A stretch of 64,000 bases of DNA from Macrotrachela quadricornifera (taxonomy: Eukaryota; Rotifera; Eurotatoria; Philodinida; Philodinidae). Position 1 is the first letter of the stretch; every line of letters starts with the position of its first letter. The notes under the pieces were generated by a model that saw only the letters and a list, made by a program, of their open reading frames with translations, was not told the origin of the DNA and ran no database searches. The stretch lies in NCBI GenBank assembly GCA_022393335.1, contig JAJEKB010022010.1, positions 1 through 64,000 of the forward strand, written 5' to 3'. Positions 47,381 through 59,499 of this stretch are shown piece by piece. A program made the translations under genes and the position numbers.

Positions 47381-48880
47381 GTTAAAGATTTATAAAAATC
47401 GTTTTGTATATTGAAATCTGAAAAATATTTCATTAACAAAGAATAAAAAGGCATTGATATCATTTCTGTGCGATTATATCGGAGATGCGATAAAAAACAT
47501 TCCAATGGTAGAAAGAACTGACTTTGAACTAATTATTAGCTCTCTACAAAAAGGCTTTGTATGAGTGCTGCGAGCGACGTTGTTCTATCGGATTTCATGG
47601 TTCTCATCATCAACGATTGTGTAATTGGTTCCATTCGAATGCTAAATACGAAAGTCATCATTCATTATAGGTCAGATTTTTTATCACTTAGACATTCAAA
47701 CTTTTCGATTTTTTTTCACACTGATAGTACGTAATTTGCGTTCCTCATAATATTCTAGTGTCATGTAAATGATATTTTGTGACACTAAACACGAATCTCG
47801 CATCTTTCTAAGATTAGTTCTCTAGTAAAACTCAAGCGAGTATTAGAATTAATGTAGTCATCTATATGAGAAACACATATGTACGCCACATTCGTTAGCA
47901 GAAGCTTGATAAAATCCATAAAACTTATAAATTAATGGACTTTGATTAAATTTGAATTTCATTACTTTGTCTTGAAAAAAAGATTTTCTCGTCCTGAAAG
48001 GATTAAATGAGTCGCATGTACACAGTTATAATTTTTTTGCGTTATTTCTAGTACTGAGGAGAGAATGTGACTATCTTTCTTATACATGATTGATCTTTCG
48101 AAGACTAGTACAACTTTAATAGAATTTGAGTTTCTATGTCTTGATTGTTGAAATCTGAAGTTGACATTCTTCTCAGTGGCACTACTGCAATTCGAAGGAT
48201 GATAATTTGCAAAGCCTATTTGCCCAAGGTGATGAGAAATAAAAAAGTTGAAAATTTTTTCTCTCATTATTACTCTATTACAAGGATAAACGGTTCACTT
48301 TAAACTCTATTATGCACTGTTGAAATTAAACTCAAGAATTTTTTAAACATCATTAAGCACACAAGATACTCTTACAATCGGGAATTTTATTTTTCTAGAA
48401 TAAAATGAACCTTGACATAAACTTAACTCGAGCAATTTAACACCAATATAATACAGTTGAAAGCCGTCATCATTTATTCAATAATAAATTAAGAAACAAA
48501 AAAGAGACGCACTGTGTTTCTAAAGATTACTGATATGCTCTAACCAGAGAAATAGAATACTTCAGTGTATCCATTCCTCACGTCGACTCACCTTCATTAC
48601 TTGTCAAAATCGACTCTTAGATAGAGAGAGAGATAGAAAAAGAAAGAATAGAGATAAAGATAACGCGTTATACACATAAAAAAGAATGAGTGTCATTCAA
48701 AAGGATGTCATTGTCATAAGTACGCCAGATTGGTTTTATAGTGTAAGAGTAATGGGGCTTACGATATAATGTAATATGAAGGTACATTCATCGCTTAATA
48801 TAAGCATCAATACTCTTTGCCGTATATAGATAATATATTCCTTGATATAATCATATGAAAGGACGTTCATTGATTAATGT
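47381..48880. other. Upstream region of the protease gene, no gene seen
   Basis: An ORF at 47962-48267 (minus) lacks recognisable features. The rest is AT-rich non-coding sequence. Confidence 0.4.
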
Positions 48881-48881
48881 A

Positions 48882-49463
48882 CAGGGTATTCCAAAAGTCC
48901 TCGAGAAAAGTAGATTTTTCGTAGTCCTTTATTTGTCGAAACGAATCAATCAATTTTATTTCATATAATAGGCATCATCGTCAAGTTTAAATCACTACGG
49001 ATGAACTTAGGAAATAATATTGAAAGACATCACTTTTGTCTGAAACGCAGAAAGTACCTGTTTTTAATCTTTTCAATTTTTGCAATATTCTGAGTTCTTA
49101 CATTTGTCAGTGTCATCTTACAGTTATTCGTTTTAGATTTCTTGATGAAAAGAGGTAAACTATTAAGGTTCATTAATATGTCGCAAAAATCAGATAATAA
49201 AACCGCATTGGAAAACTAAAACTCAGAATATCGCGAAAATTGAAAAGATAAAAAGAAGCACTTTTTCAGTAAAATTTGAAAAAAACGGTGCTTTTTGTGT
49301 TTCAGACAGAAGCAATGTCTTTCAACATTATTTCCCAAATTCATCTGTATTGATTTAAACTTGACGATGATGTCAATCATATGAAATAAAATTGGTTGAT
49401 TCATTTTGATAAATAAAAGAGTACGAAAAATTTACTTTTCTCGGAGACTTTTGAAACACCCTG
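48882..49463. mobile_element. TA-flanked mariner-type MITE, hairpin-forming
   Basis: TA then CAGGGTATTCCAAAAGTC; the right end complement is CAGGGTGTTTCAAAAGTC with TA. The arms are about 190 bp each and are imperfect reverse complements throughout, sharing AAAATTGATTGATTCGTTT-like and AAGTTTAAATCA segments. It is 582 bp with no transposase. Confidence 0.85.
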
Positions 49464-49801
49464 TAAGTATCATTAATTTTGTTCTATTTCTACAACGTAC
49501 TCATTGGCATGAAAAATTCGAGAGACACTCTGATCATAGATAAAGACGGAAACAAAGTTGATCAATCTCACAAAATAATACCATATATTTTATTGCATCT
49601 CATAGTTACATAAATATTTAATTTGATGTGTTGTTTTTTTAGATTTATTTGTATTTCGGCGATATATATGTAAATAATCATTAAACATGTTAAAGAAACA
49701 AGTCATAAAAAAAATTTACGTTCAAATCCAAGAAAAGAACAAACTGATTTCAATTGCCAAAATCAATTTGAAATCACATAGAACCATTGCTATAATATAT
49801 A

Positions 49802-51018
49802 ATGGATGGCGCATAATAAATTATACCATTCGTATTTTGAATATAACTCGTTTGTTATGTATTAGATCGGGACATATTTTTAAAATAAAAGATAATGCTT
49901 GAAATTCTCTACAAAACTGTGTATGATTGAAACTAAAACGGTTTTCATTTTCATTTTAAAAAATATGAAAAGTAAAGATATACAAGAAGTTGTAAAAACT
50001 ACATATGAAAATGGTGATGGCTCCGCAAAAATTTATCGAGATTTATCCTGAGCTGCTTCATTACCCACAATTAAATTATGAATAAAAATGATCAACACTA
50101 CTGATTCCATCACAATGTCGTCTCCTCCAGGCTGTCCACGCATAGTCCGTCCAAAGGTCGTTATTGTAAAGGTTAAAAACCGTCTAAATCAAAAGAAACG
50201 AGCGTCCACACGAAAATTAGCTAAAGAAATGAATATTTTTAGAAGAAATATACTGCAAATACTCGTTGAAGCTCTTGGCTGTATACCGTACAAAAAGATA
50301 AAACAATCTAAGCTAACTGATCTTCAAAAAAAATTAAGAGGGTAAAGTTTTCTAATTGAATATTAAATAACTACAGCAAAGGTGATACTAAAAAATGGCT
50401 TTTCATAGATGAAAAGTTTTTTGATCTTGTTGGCATATACAATTCATAAAACGATCAGATATGAACTGCCAATAGAAAAGAAGCTGATAGAAAAGGTGAT
50501 ATTCGTGAGGAGACCAAATATCCAGAAAAAGTGATGCTATGGTTGGACGCATGCGTTGCAGACTTAACAACACCAATCATTTTAGAAAACGGAGCGATAG
50601 ATGCAAAAGTTTACATCAATGAGGTTCTTCTAATAGCTTACGAATATGGTGATAAAAAGTCAGGGAGTGATTGAACTTATGAACAGAATGGTGCTAGATC
50701 TCATACACATCATCTCACTCAAGAATGATGTACCAAGCATTTTCCTGATTTCATCCCCAAGAAGCGTTGGTTTAAGATATAAAACGTTCCGTAACAAAAG
50801 TTGACAAAAAAAAATATTTTAAATTCTATACTTGATTTTACTATAAGATTCTGTGAAATAAACAGAAATGGAGAAAACTATATTCATTAAATAAAATATA
50901 TTACATTGTGCAGAATTTAAAAGCGCTTCTTTTTGATAAAAAAACAGCTTTTTTCCATTGAAAAATAGAGAAGAAATATTAGAAATACCAATAGAATAAT
51001 TTATTTTGTGCCACCTGT
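49802..51018 (+). mobile_element. Inactivated mariner-family transposon
   Basis: TIRs: left ATGGATGGCGCATAATAAAT; right complement ACAGGTGGCACAAAATAAAT, each preceded by TATATA, so the duplication is TA. It is about 1.2 kb, the usual mariner length. It encloses a decayed transposase gene in the same orientation. Confidence 0.85.
49965..50780 (+). pseudogene. Mariner transposase, multiple stops
   Basis: The frame begins MKSKDIQEVVKTTYENGDGS (helix-turn-helix). After TGA codons (one at a conserved Trp position before IKMINTT) it continues with LSSPPG-like SPPGCPRIVRPK, RASTRKLAKEMNIFRRNI and PYKKIKQSKLTDLQKK. Later, interrupted by further stops, come WLFIDEKFFDLVGIYNS, KYPEKVMLWLDACV, a YINEVL segment, GARSHTHHLTQE and HFPDFIPKKRW. 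This is the typical mariner order with remnants of the DDE/D catalytic domain. At least five in-frame stops make it non-functional. Confidence 0.9.
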
Positions 51019-51601
51019 TATATATGATCGATTGATAAGCAATGTGATTCACTGATTACCGTATGTAGACGTCTAATCAAACGCTTTCTTTTCTAGCCTT
51101 GTTCATCACGCAATTTAAAAGTTCCTATAAAAGTATAAAATATGTCTTGTTTGTGTGCCTTGTAGAAGAGATAATCTCCATGTGAGCATGATGGTAACGC
51201 AGCTCGAATCTGCGAGAACAAAAGAATTTTTCCCTAAAAATAAAATCTAAACACGTTCTTTCCTAAGTGTTTCAGGTGCGTTTAGAAGCAAAAACAAATT
51301 TCATATGAGTATTTACTATAATTCTTGTAAAATAGTTTTCCATTTATATTGACCGTTGATTGTTCACCGACTACTCAAGCAAATATTGAATTTCTATTGT
51401 TTGTATACGTTGTGTCGAGTTAGAATAGTTTGCTAACATTCAGATTATATGTATACATGTTTTTCTATTTAATATGGCCGAGTTTCTTTCACTGTGTGAA
51501 AGAACCTTGTTTTTTTTTTATTTGAAAAGACAAAAGAACAATAATCAAACAAAACAAACATTTGCGTCTATTCTTTAATTTCTTACACACAGAGTAAACT
51601 A

Positions 51602-53973
51602 ATGCAATTTAAATTTACTTATATCCTTTTATTTATTTCTTATTATCAAATCGAATGTTTTCGCATTGGTTTTATTCAAAATGTCAGTCTTACAGGTGAG
51701 AATGGTTTTGAAAAAAATGGAACATCATGTGATGAATGTGCTTGTCTTCTGGCAATGAATACTACTTTCGTCTCATTCAATTGTTATTTACTCAATAAAT
51801 CATGTGAAATATTCAGTTCATATAATTTAATAATAACGTATCAATTGAAATATAATTTTAATAGCACATTCTTTTTCATTCAGCTACCACCAACTTTACC
51901 AATAACATCAGCATCATTCATACAAACAACGATAATTCAGAATGCATGTAAGTACATTTTTGCTTTTATTCAAGGAAAGAAACATGTGAGTCAGCTAGAT
52001 AGAGACTTGCGGGCTCATATTTTTTTGGGCCCGAACTCAGGCCGGAACTGGGACACACTAAATTTCCAGAACCGTTTTTTTTTTTCACCAGTATCTGGCA
52101 TCCTCTGCGTTCTTAACACTAATATTATCCAGATCCGTAGATCATTAGATATTGGGTCTGAAGTGAAATTTAGAAATAGACCCGGACCCGACAAAAGTTA
52201 AATTTTTAGAACCGCAGATCTCTACAGCTAGATGATTATTGTATTAGTCGTATGAATGAAAGACTAAAAACTGAAAGCATTTAGATTTTAAATCTAATAT
52301 CACAACTTAAAAGTAATGTTCTCAAATAACTATGATGTAAATCTAAATAAGATCGAAAGTCATAGAAAATAGATGGTTAACATAGCTTTGAATGACATTT
52401 AGAGGTAGGATTACATTAAATGAAGAAAGAAATATCAGAACCTTTTAGAATATATTAAGTTCATGAAAAACTCATAAGAAAGTCAATAAAACTGTCTTAT
52501 TTTTGATGAGCTTATTATCATAAGAGGAATATGAAGTTCTATCATATCATCAATCAACCTGAAAAAGTTCGAGCTTCTTTGAATTTAAAAAAATATGACA
52601 CCGTTTTTCACTCAACTAGTTAATTTTTCTGGCTCTATATGTCGACATTTATTAACCGTGAGGAGGAAAAAACGTGCCTACTATTTTAATCAACAAAAAG
52701 AACAAAAAATTATTCGCAAATGTAATGAAAATCTAGAAAGTTATTTATCGTTGATATCAAATACATAGAATGGTAGTATATCATTAAACATAGAAAATGA
52801 ATTTATAGATTCGCTAATATTTTTATTTTTATATTTTCAAACAAAATGAAACATCTTGTCTTTTACAACGATTCATGAATAATATTCATCCTTAAAAAAA
52901 ATGAAAATCTTATCTTTTTGGTCTTACAAATAGATACAATATCTGCAAATAGCGTAATCACAGCAGCCAAAAGTATTACAACAACGATGGGGGTAACAAC
53001 AACTTCAACTGCTGGTATCGTCAATATAGTGATTCTATATTAGTTTATCTAATATTTTATCTTTTTTAAAGATCCATGTTCATATACAGTTGCTGGTCGA
53101 TATAATTCAACATGGGGTACTGATAATTCTTCGTTGAAAACACCTATCGATATTTTTATCAATCGTAATGGAAGCATTTTGTATGTCGGCGAATATGGAA
53201 ATAGTCGAGTTCAAGCATTTCAATTGCCATCAAAATCTGTAACAACTGTTCCAACATCTGTATATGGTGTACTTGGAATTTATTATGATGATGACACATC
53301 CAAATTGTACTTGACTCAATATATATCGCCAAAACTTTCTATATGGCCGTCGGGCCAAACATTACCATTGAGTGGAGTAACAACGGGATGTACTGCAGCT
53401 GGTGGATGGTACTCAGTACCATATGGTGTTGTTACTGATCGGCAAGGTAATATTTATGTATCTCATAATAGTTGCAATACAGTTGTTAAATGGACACCAA
53501 ATGCTACAATACCCATACTTATTGGAGGGGATGGAACACTTGGTAATAATTCTCAACAACTTAATTCTCCTCGACGTATGTATTTAGATGAAGCAAATTC
53601 TTTGATTTATGTTGCCGATACAAATAATCATCGTATTCAACGTTTTTCAACTAATGGAATTAGTATTGATGTGACAATGGCCGGAGGACATAGTCAAGGT
53701 GCAGCATCAAATCAACTTAATTCACCCACTGGTGTTTATGTATCACCGAAAGACGGTTCAATCTATATAAGTGATCAGATGAATAACAGAATCCAAAAAT
53801 GGCCAATCAGTGCCACATATGGCGTAACTGTAGCAGGTGATTCAAATGGAACATCAGGCAACGGTCCCTTCGCTCTCAATCAACCCTTTGCAGTAATTCT
53901 TGATCGTAATGAGACTTACATTTATGTTGCTGATTATAATAGCAATCGTGTTCAACGTTATCCAGTCGTTTAA
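51602..53973 (+). CDS. Secreted NHL-repeat beta-propeller protein
   Basis: CDS is join(51602..51947, 52934..53014, 53072..53973), 442 aa; junctions T|AT (Tyr) and G|AT (Asp) are in frame. Residues 1-20 are a signal peptide. A Cys-rich PAN/apple-like region follows (CDECACLL, NCYLLNKSCEIFSSY), then a Thr/Ser linker encoded by the 81-nt exon 2 (ITTTMGVTTTSTAG). Exon 3 encodes about six propeller blades with NHL signatures: YVGEYGNSRVQAF, YVSHNSCNTVVKW, YVADTNNHRIQRF, YISDQMNNRIQKW and YVADYNSNRVQRY. Such secreted propellers are abundant in bdelloids, and their ligands are unknown. The 986-nt intron 1 carries a hAT-type MITE; intron 2 is 57 nt. Confidence 0.9.
52000..52224. mobile_element. hAT-type MITE in the NHL-gene intron
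   Basis: An exact 8-bp duplication CAGCTAGA lies at 51992-51999 and 52225-52232. The TIR is TAGAGACTTGCGG on the left and complement TAGAGATCTGCGG on the right. It is 225 bp with GGGCCCGAA-type subterminal GC-rich words. Eight-base duplication indicates the hAT superfamily. Confidence 0.85.
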
Positions 53974-54912
53974 GTCTGTTTTATGTGTGCAAAACTTTCT
54001 TTGGTTTTATTTCTTATAGTGCTTTAGGAATTAATAAAAATAAAATTTATCCATATCGTCGTATGCATGTATCAACTTAATATTCATCGAATAGGTTAAT
54101 TAATTTAGAATGTTTTCGTAATTGATCAAAATTTTTAATCGAAACGTATTTCCAGTGAAATGTAAGAGAGAAACTCTCTGAGAAATAGTCAGGAACGGTG
54201 CAAGCAGTAAGTCACCTATCCTGCGTTTGAAAAAATATAACTGATACTCTCCAATTTTTGAATTTATTCTTCACTTTAGAGGTACGGTTTCGCCAAACTC
54301 GGACTCTAGAACAAGATACTGATATACGAAATTCTCTTGAAAATCCAACATGATGAGCAAAAAAGTTTTCCAGTTTTGGTTTTTAAAGAAATCTAAGTAA
54401 TACGAGAAGAAAGTTATTTCAAAAATTCAGTTAGAAAAAATATTTTTTTACCATTCTCCATTTTTGATAGTACTCCCCCTACTCTGAATCTTCGGGTGAT
54501 CCCTGGGAATAGTTGAATTCAACTTTCAAGTATGACACTACTGGCATTATACCAGTTGAAATCTATAATTGATTCGATCGACCCGATCCTGAGAACAAAA
54601 TTCCATTGATTTTAAATCTATTTTCCATTCTAAATATTTAATATTCGTATCTCAACTAATTCAGTCTACGGTGATAGAATATTTCAATATTTTTTTTTAA
54701 TTGCATTGATCAATTCAATGCATCACTTATTTGATTAAAATGTATTTTTATTATATAAACTCTCTAAAATTAGAACACGATTATTTGACGAAATAGGACA
54801 AATGATGTATCTTATCATAAAACAAAAATAAAAGAAAGAAAAAATCCTAAGTATTCTTCTTGCACTGAGAAAAAAACCATTTCTTATATTTATCTTTTAC
54901 AAGATAACGTAA
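53974..54912. other. 3' flank of the NHL gene, no gene seen
   Basis: AATAAAAATAAAATT near 54032 is a likely polyadenylation signal. The remainder is AT-rich with no supported feature. Confidence 0.4.
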
Positions 54913-55050
54913 CGGGTGGCCCATAAAGAATGAGGATCTTAATATTTTGACTATAACTTTTTTTTTTTGATCTTTAGAGTTGATTCTTTTTCCAAAAGAT
55001 TCACCATCAAATTCTCTACAAAACCGTAATCAAACATACTTATATATTAA

Positions 55051-56089
55051 ATTACCCCTTCATCGCCCAAAAGAGTTCTCTAAGAGCTATGCATAAATCG
55101 ATCATTAATTTTAGGACTGTTAATCATCAGTATGCTTATGCTATATCAGTCAAAACATAGAGTTGTTTATACTGAATACAGGCCAATGTCCATCGGGGTG
55201 GCCATTGGGGGATAGCGACTTAAAATTAGTCATTCTCATAGTTTTATATTTATAAAGAAGTATCGTTAATACTCAGAAAATTTATCGTCATTCCAATCTT
55301 GTTGAAAGTTTTCGAAGTTGCGAAGTTGTATGTTCAGATAATTGAAGGGAATATGCAGAATTGATGGTAAATTTAGTGAGAAGATTGTCATCCATGCCAT
55401 TAGATCGCTTGTTATATTTGGATTGAAGTTGCACACATATGATTTATTTCTAGCATCACAGACAAGAGGTATCGTGCGGTATATGACTCTCACTGAAATT
55501 ATCATCAGTGCTGGACCTTTCCTTTTATTACTTGAAGAGAGGAACTGTTTACCCTGAAAGCCTAAAAGAGATCGATTTGGATAACTGATATCCCCTAATT
55601 AATGTTCTTGTTTGTCAAAAACACTATTTTAAACCTTCAAAAAATCGTCTCTATGCGTATACATGAGTAGTGTTGTTTATTGAAAAAAGATCATTTTCAT
55701 GTCACTCCCTCGCTCCCAATATCCATTGGGATGGACATTACAGACTCATGAAGATTCTAATCTAGTATCCTATTCATAATTTCAATAAAGTACTTTGCAC
55801 AACTCATGAGCATCTAACCTACAGATATCAATTCCAAGATCAAAAAAATATTCAGAGGCTTTGCTAATGCAGAGTTTTGAAAGAATTATCGGGCAATTGA
55901 AAAATTCACACTTTTTATTTTAACCAGCTCGAACATACGCTATATAGGAAAGGCTTTATTTAATTATCAATCGAGAGCTTATGGAGTTATTTGCAACCGG
56001 CATAAGGTTCGTTTTGGATTATACGCTCTATTTTTTTTCAGTACTGCATATACCAATGTCCATTGGGATGGACATTGGAAGGTAAAGGG
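55051..56089. mobile_element. TTAA-flanked MITE with TGTCCAT/ATGGACA palindromes
   Basis: The right end is clear: GGTAAAGGG then TTAA (56090-56093), complement CCCTTTACC as in the MITE at 44926. The left end is less certain; TTAA at 55047-55050 is the best candidate. Palindromic words: TGTCCATCGGGGTGGCCA (55187-55204), ATATCCATTGGGATGGACAT (55719-55738) and TGTCCATTGGGATGGACA (56057-56074). The layout is the same as in the 44926 element, with two inner palindromes heading inverted arms. Confidence 0.55.
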
Positions 56090-56106
56090 TTAAGGAAAAA
56101 AATTAA

Positions 56107-56545
56107 ACAAAGATTGTTCAACATATAAAAAGTACCCAACTTTCAAAGTCAACAAGCGTTCTATAATGAATGGCCAATGTTTGTAACTTTTTTTAAGTAT
56201 TTGATACGTTTATTTTAAAAGCAAAGTATACGATAAGATGCAGCGTGAAAAGCTCTACAATTTATAATGTAGTTTATTTTGTATATATGCATCTTGTGTT
56301 TTTAAAATAAGCAAAATTCTATGCGAACGAAAAATGATTTTGTTCGCAACGTTGAAAATTGATCGCACAAAATTTTGTCCATTTTGAAAACAAAAAGCAT
56401 GTATATAAAATAAGATTTGTAGAGCTTTTCACGCTACATCTTATCGTATAATTTGCTTTTAAAATAAACGATCTTAACGATAAAAAAAGAGAGATCTGCT
56501 AGCTTTGAAAGTAGGATACTTTTTATGTATTGGATAATCTTCGTT
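56107..56545. repeat. Inner hairpin, about 200-bp arms
   Basis: ACGATAAGATGCAGCGTGAA (56230 region) faces its complement TTCACGCTACATCTTATCGT (56426 region). CATATAAAAAGTACCCAAC faces ATAAAAAGTATCCTAC. The loop is short. Related words recur at 58540-58920, 59080 and 63740-63935. Confidence 0.75.
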
Positions 56546-56699
56546 TGTTTTGTTTTCCTAAAGATCAGAAAGAAAAAATGTTATTATCGAAATACGAACA
56601 CCCTCATTCTTTATGATCTATTCGTTATATCTATCTATAAATAAACAAAATGATGAAGATTTGCTTTATTATAAAAAGAAGTGAAAAATATAAAAAAAT

Positions 56700-57287
56700 T
56701 TATGCACATGATTGTTTAAAAACTTTTGCTCGTTGTTTATATTCATCTGCTAATTGTAAACATTGACGAGCTTCTTCTTGAAAAAATAATGCTAAATCAT
56801 TCCAAAATCTTTCAAAAAACTTATCTTCATGATCAAATATAATTAATTTATTACCATAATTAGTTACGAAATCCGTATATAATGAAATTATTGGACAATA
56901 TAGAAATATTTGTATAATATTATAATAATGATAAACATCTGGAATGATTTTCTTAGCGAATAAACTTGAAATAATAAGAAATATTGATTGACATGAATGA
57001 TTCTGAATATATTGAATACATTCGGTTGATTGTGTGAATATTTGTATATAATCTAATTGTTTAAGAAAATTCTTGATTGAATCTGGAATTTGTTCATCAA
57101 CTAAAAGGATCAAAGGTGATATAGAAGATGTTGAAATTGACATTATCAGTGATATATCTTTCCCATCATACAAGGTCTTATATACGATAAAAGTATTTTT
57201 CTTATCTTTCCAGTAGGTTATTTCCCACGTCATGGCCTTCTTGGCTTGGAATATTATATACTTATCTAGTATGTTTAAGAACTTCAT
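56700..57287 (-). CDS. Uncharacterised 195-aa protein, receiver-like domain
   Basis: Single exon. Middle part: PLILLVDEQIPDSI, LDYIQIFTQSTECIQYIQNH, SIFLIISSLFAKKIIPDV and IIQIFLYCPIISLY show alternating hydrophobic strands and helices. This resembles a domain found N-terminal to TPR or ADP-ribosyltransferase modules in many bdelloid proteins (my recollection of that family, not checked). The C-terminus is helical and acidic/basic (FFQEEARQCLQLADEYKQRAK). No catalytic motif, signal peptide or membrane segment is visible. The first ATG gives MKFLNILDKYIIFQ; the true first domain could begin at MTWEITYW. As a stand-alone unit lacking a TPR tail it may be a truncated paralogue. Function unknown. 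Confidence 0.65.
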   Translation of the reverse strand: MKFLNILDKYIIFQAKKAMTWEITYWKDKKNTFIVYKTLYDGKDISLIMSISTSSISPLILLVDEQIPDSIKNFLKQLDYIQIFTQSTECIQYIQNHSCQSIFLIISSLFAKKIIPDVYHYYNIIQIFLYCPIISLYTDFVTNYGNKLIIFDHEDKFFERFWNDLALFFQEEARQCLQLADEYKQRAKVFKQSCA

Positions 57288-58246
57288 AAAAAAAAGAAAC
57301 TGAAAATATACAAGGGATGGTAATAAAGTCCAAATATGATCGTTTTTAAAATAAAGAACAAAATTAATTTGTGATTGATTTTAATTATTTTCAATATGCT
57401 CATTATCAATCTGAATTTTATATAATTTTGAGAAAGAATTTATATTTATATTATTAAAATTACTTATATATAAATGTTAGTATTATTTTAAAATTTCAAT
57501 AATTAAATCAAACCATTATTATCATTAGAATAAGTCTGAAGAGTAAGACTTTAATCGAGTTTGAAATTGTAAGAAATTAATTTTAAATTCAATTTTGAAT
57601 TTAAATCGTATGATTTTGTACAAAATTCAATCCACGATATATTAAATAAGAATAATCAATAAACAATTTTTTTTTTCATATAAATATCTGCCAATTGTAG
57701 TCAAGAGTGGTTTCTGCATTGTAATAAAATGATTTACTATTACTAACAATAATCTACAATATTGTCACTATTACAATATACGAAAAAAGAAACTTTTTGT
57801 CTTCATGATACTGAATGGATTTAGAAATTATAAGAATTAGTTACTCAACTTAAGTATATAAATAAACATTTTTAAAACAAAGTAAATAATAGTATCAGAA
57901 GCAAGAAAATAAAAGATGTTGTTTATAACTATAATAACATAAAGAGCTTTACTGTTTTTCTTCTTCATTATAACATACAGATAAATATCTAAAAATTTTC
58001 AATTTCTGCAACAAGATTTGTCTGATTGAAAATATCTAACATGAGTACAATCTAAGTGGTTATTGTTCAAGCGAATGAAAATTAGTTACGATATTTTTAT
58101 CCAATATAAAGAATTTTTACTCATGAAAACTACTAACGACAGCTACTAGTAATTATAAAGTTGAAGATGCTTTATGAAAAGTTCGTTCATTTCAACATCT
58201 ATAGATTATTTCATTTAAAGAAATTTTATATTTGTTTTCAGATTAC
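57288..58246. other. AT-rich intergenic region, no gene seen
   Basis: Very AT-rich with no ORF of note. It includes the upstream region of the 195-aa gene. Confidence 0.4.
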
Positions 58247-59186
58247 TATAGGGGCGAATTGATTTTCCCTCTATCGTATTTTTGAGTTTTTATCACTAAA
58301 GTTCTTTTATTTTTTGACCTGCTATATATCGTGAGAAAGTCCAGAATACGCTGCATCCTTTGGTGTGTTTAGTTTGAGCATCAAATACAATTTGAAGTAT
58401 AAAAAATGTATTAGAAGAAAATCTAACATTTTTTTTATACTACAAAAATAGGTGTTCATAATGTTGTAATATATTTTATTTCGCACATATTTCAGCTTAG
58501 GTAAATGATACAATGTTGCATTTTTTTTCAAAAGATGCGTCATGAAAAGCTCTGTAAAAAGGGTATGATTAGAATAATTTTCGACTATTCTAATCGTCTT
58601 TCTTACACTCAAAAAAAAACAACCTACATCAAAGTATCAATTTCCGTCATATTGAAAATGTTTGGAAAACATATCTGATACTCTATAGGAATTATACTAA
58701 TACAGCTTTGAACAGCGCATCTTTTAAAACAAAAGTCAATATTCTACCATTTTCTAAGGTTACCATGCATGCAAAACAAAAAGTGTTCTTAATATTTTCA
58801 ATATGACAGAAACCGACGGTATCATGCGGGTTGTTCATTTTTGAATATAGGAAGAACCATTAGAACAGAGGAAAATGATTCTAATCATACTCTGTTTATA
58901 GAGCTTTTCATGACGCATCTTTTGAAAAAAATGCAATTTTCTATCATATACCTAAGCTGAAATAAAGTAAGTGACATTATTATGAACATCATGTAGTAAA
59001 AAAAATGTTCGATTTTTTTCTAATACATTTTTATACTTCAAATTGTATTTGATGCTCAAACTAAACACACCAAAAGATGCAGCGTATTCTGGGCTTTCTC
59101 ACAATATATATCAGGTCAAAAAGTAAAAGAACTATAGTGATAAAGACTCAAAAATACGGAGGGGGGAATTCAATTGGCCCCTACAG
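58247..59186. mobile_element. Long-TIR foldback element, about 350-bp arms
   Basis: The outer ends TATAGGGGCGAATTGATTTT and complement TGTAGGGGCCAATTGAAT start arms that match almost continuously to about 58620 and from about 58830. The arms include CGTATTTTTGAG, GACCTGMTATATAT, CCAGAATACGCTGCATC and GATGCGTCATGAAAAGCTC. The loop contains a smaller inverted repeat (CATATTGAAAATGTTTG near 58652 with TATTTTCAATATGACA near 58792). No transposase is present. The duplication is unclear. Confidence 0.8.
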
Positions 59187-59499
59187 TAAATCATATTGGA
59201 ACATGAATAAAAACGAAGAGAAGCCAATTGTTGATTAAAATCAGCGAAGTTTTATTTCATTTCTATTATAAACTCATAATAATAATCTTTATAACCAATT
59301 TGATCATATACTGCTTGAAGAATTTTATTAAGACATGATTAAAATAGTTTTTTTATCTGATGAGCAATAGAAAGCATGTTTTTTCGTAACTATTACAATG
59401 TAATAAAACACCACTCAATAGTGCATGAATTATTTTAGTGTACTTCATCGTTATATCGAAATACTGTTCTAAAACAGGATCATCTGCATTCATTGGTGG

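Larger units (their letters stand above)
54913..56625. mobile_element. Nested hairpin element with an inserted MITE
   Basis: The outer inverted ends both contain CATAAAGAATGAGG and TGATCTTTAG (left near 54920-54980; right near 56555-56615, complementary). The region between includes a TTAA-type MITE (about 55051-56089) and an inner hairpin (56107-56545). The right half is continuous, whereas the left half is interrupted. The TTAA MITE therefore appears to have landed in the older hairpin element. Confidence 0.6.

Noticed and set aside
51190..51230. GTAACGCAGCTCGAATCTGCGA, tRNA-like T-arm
   Set aside because: No full cloverleaf could be folded by eye on either strand.
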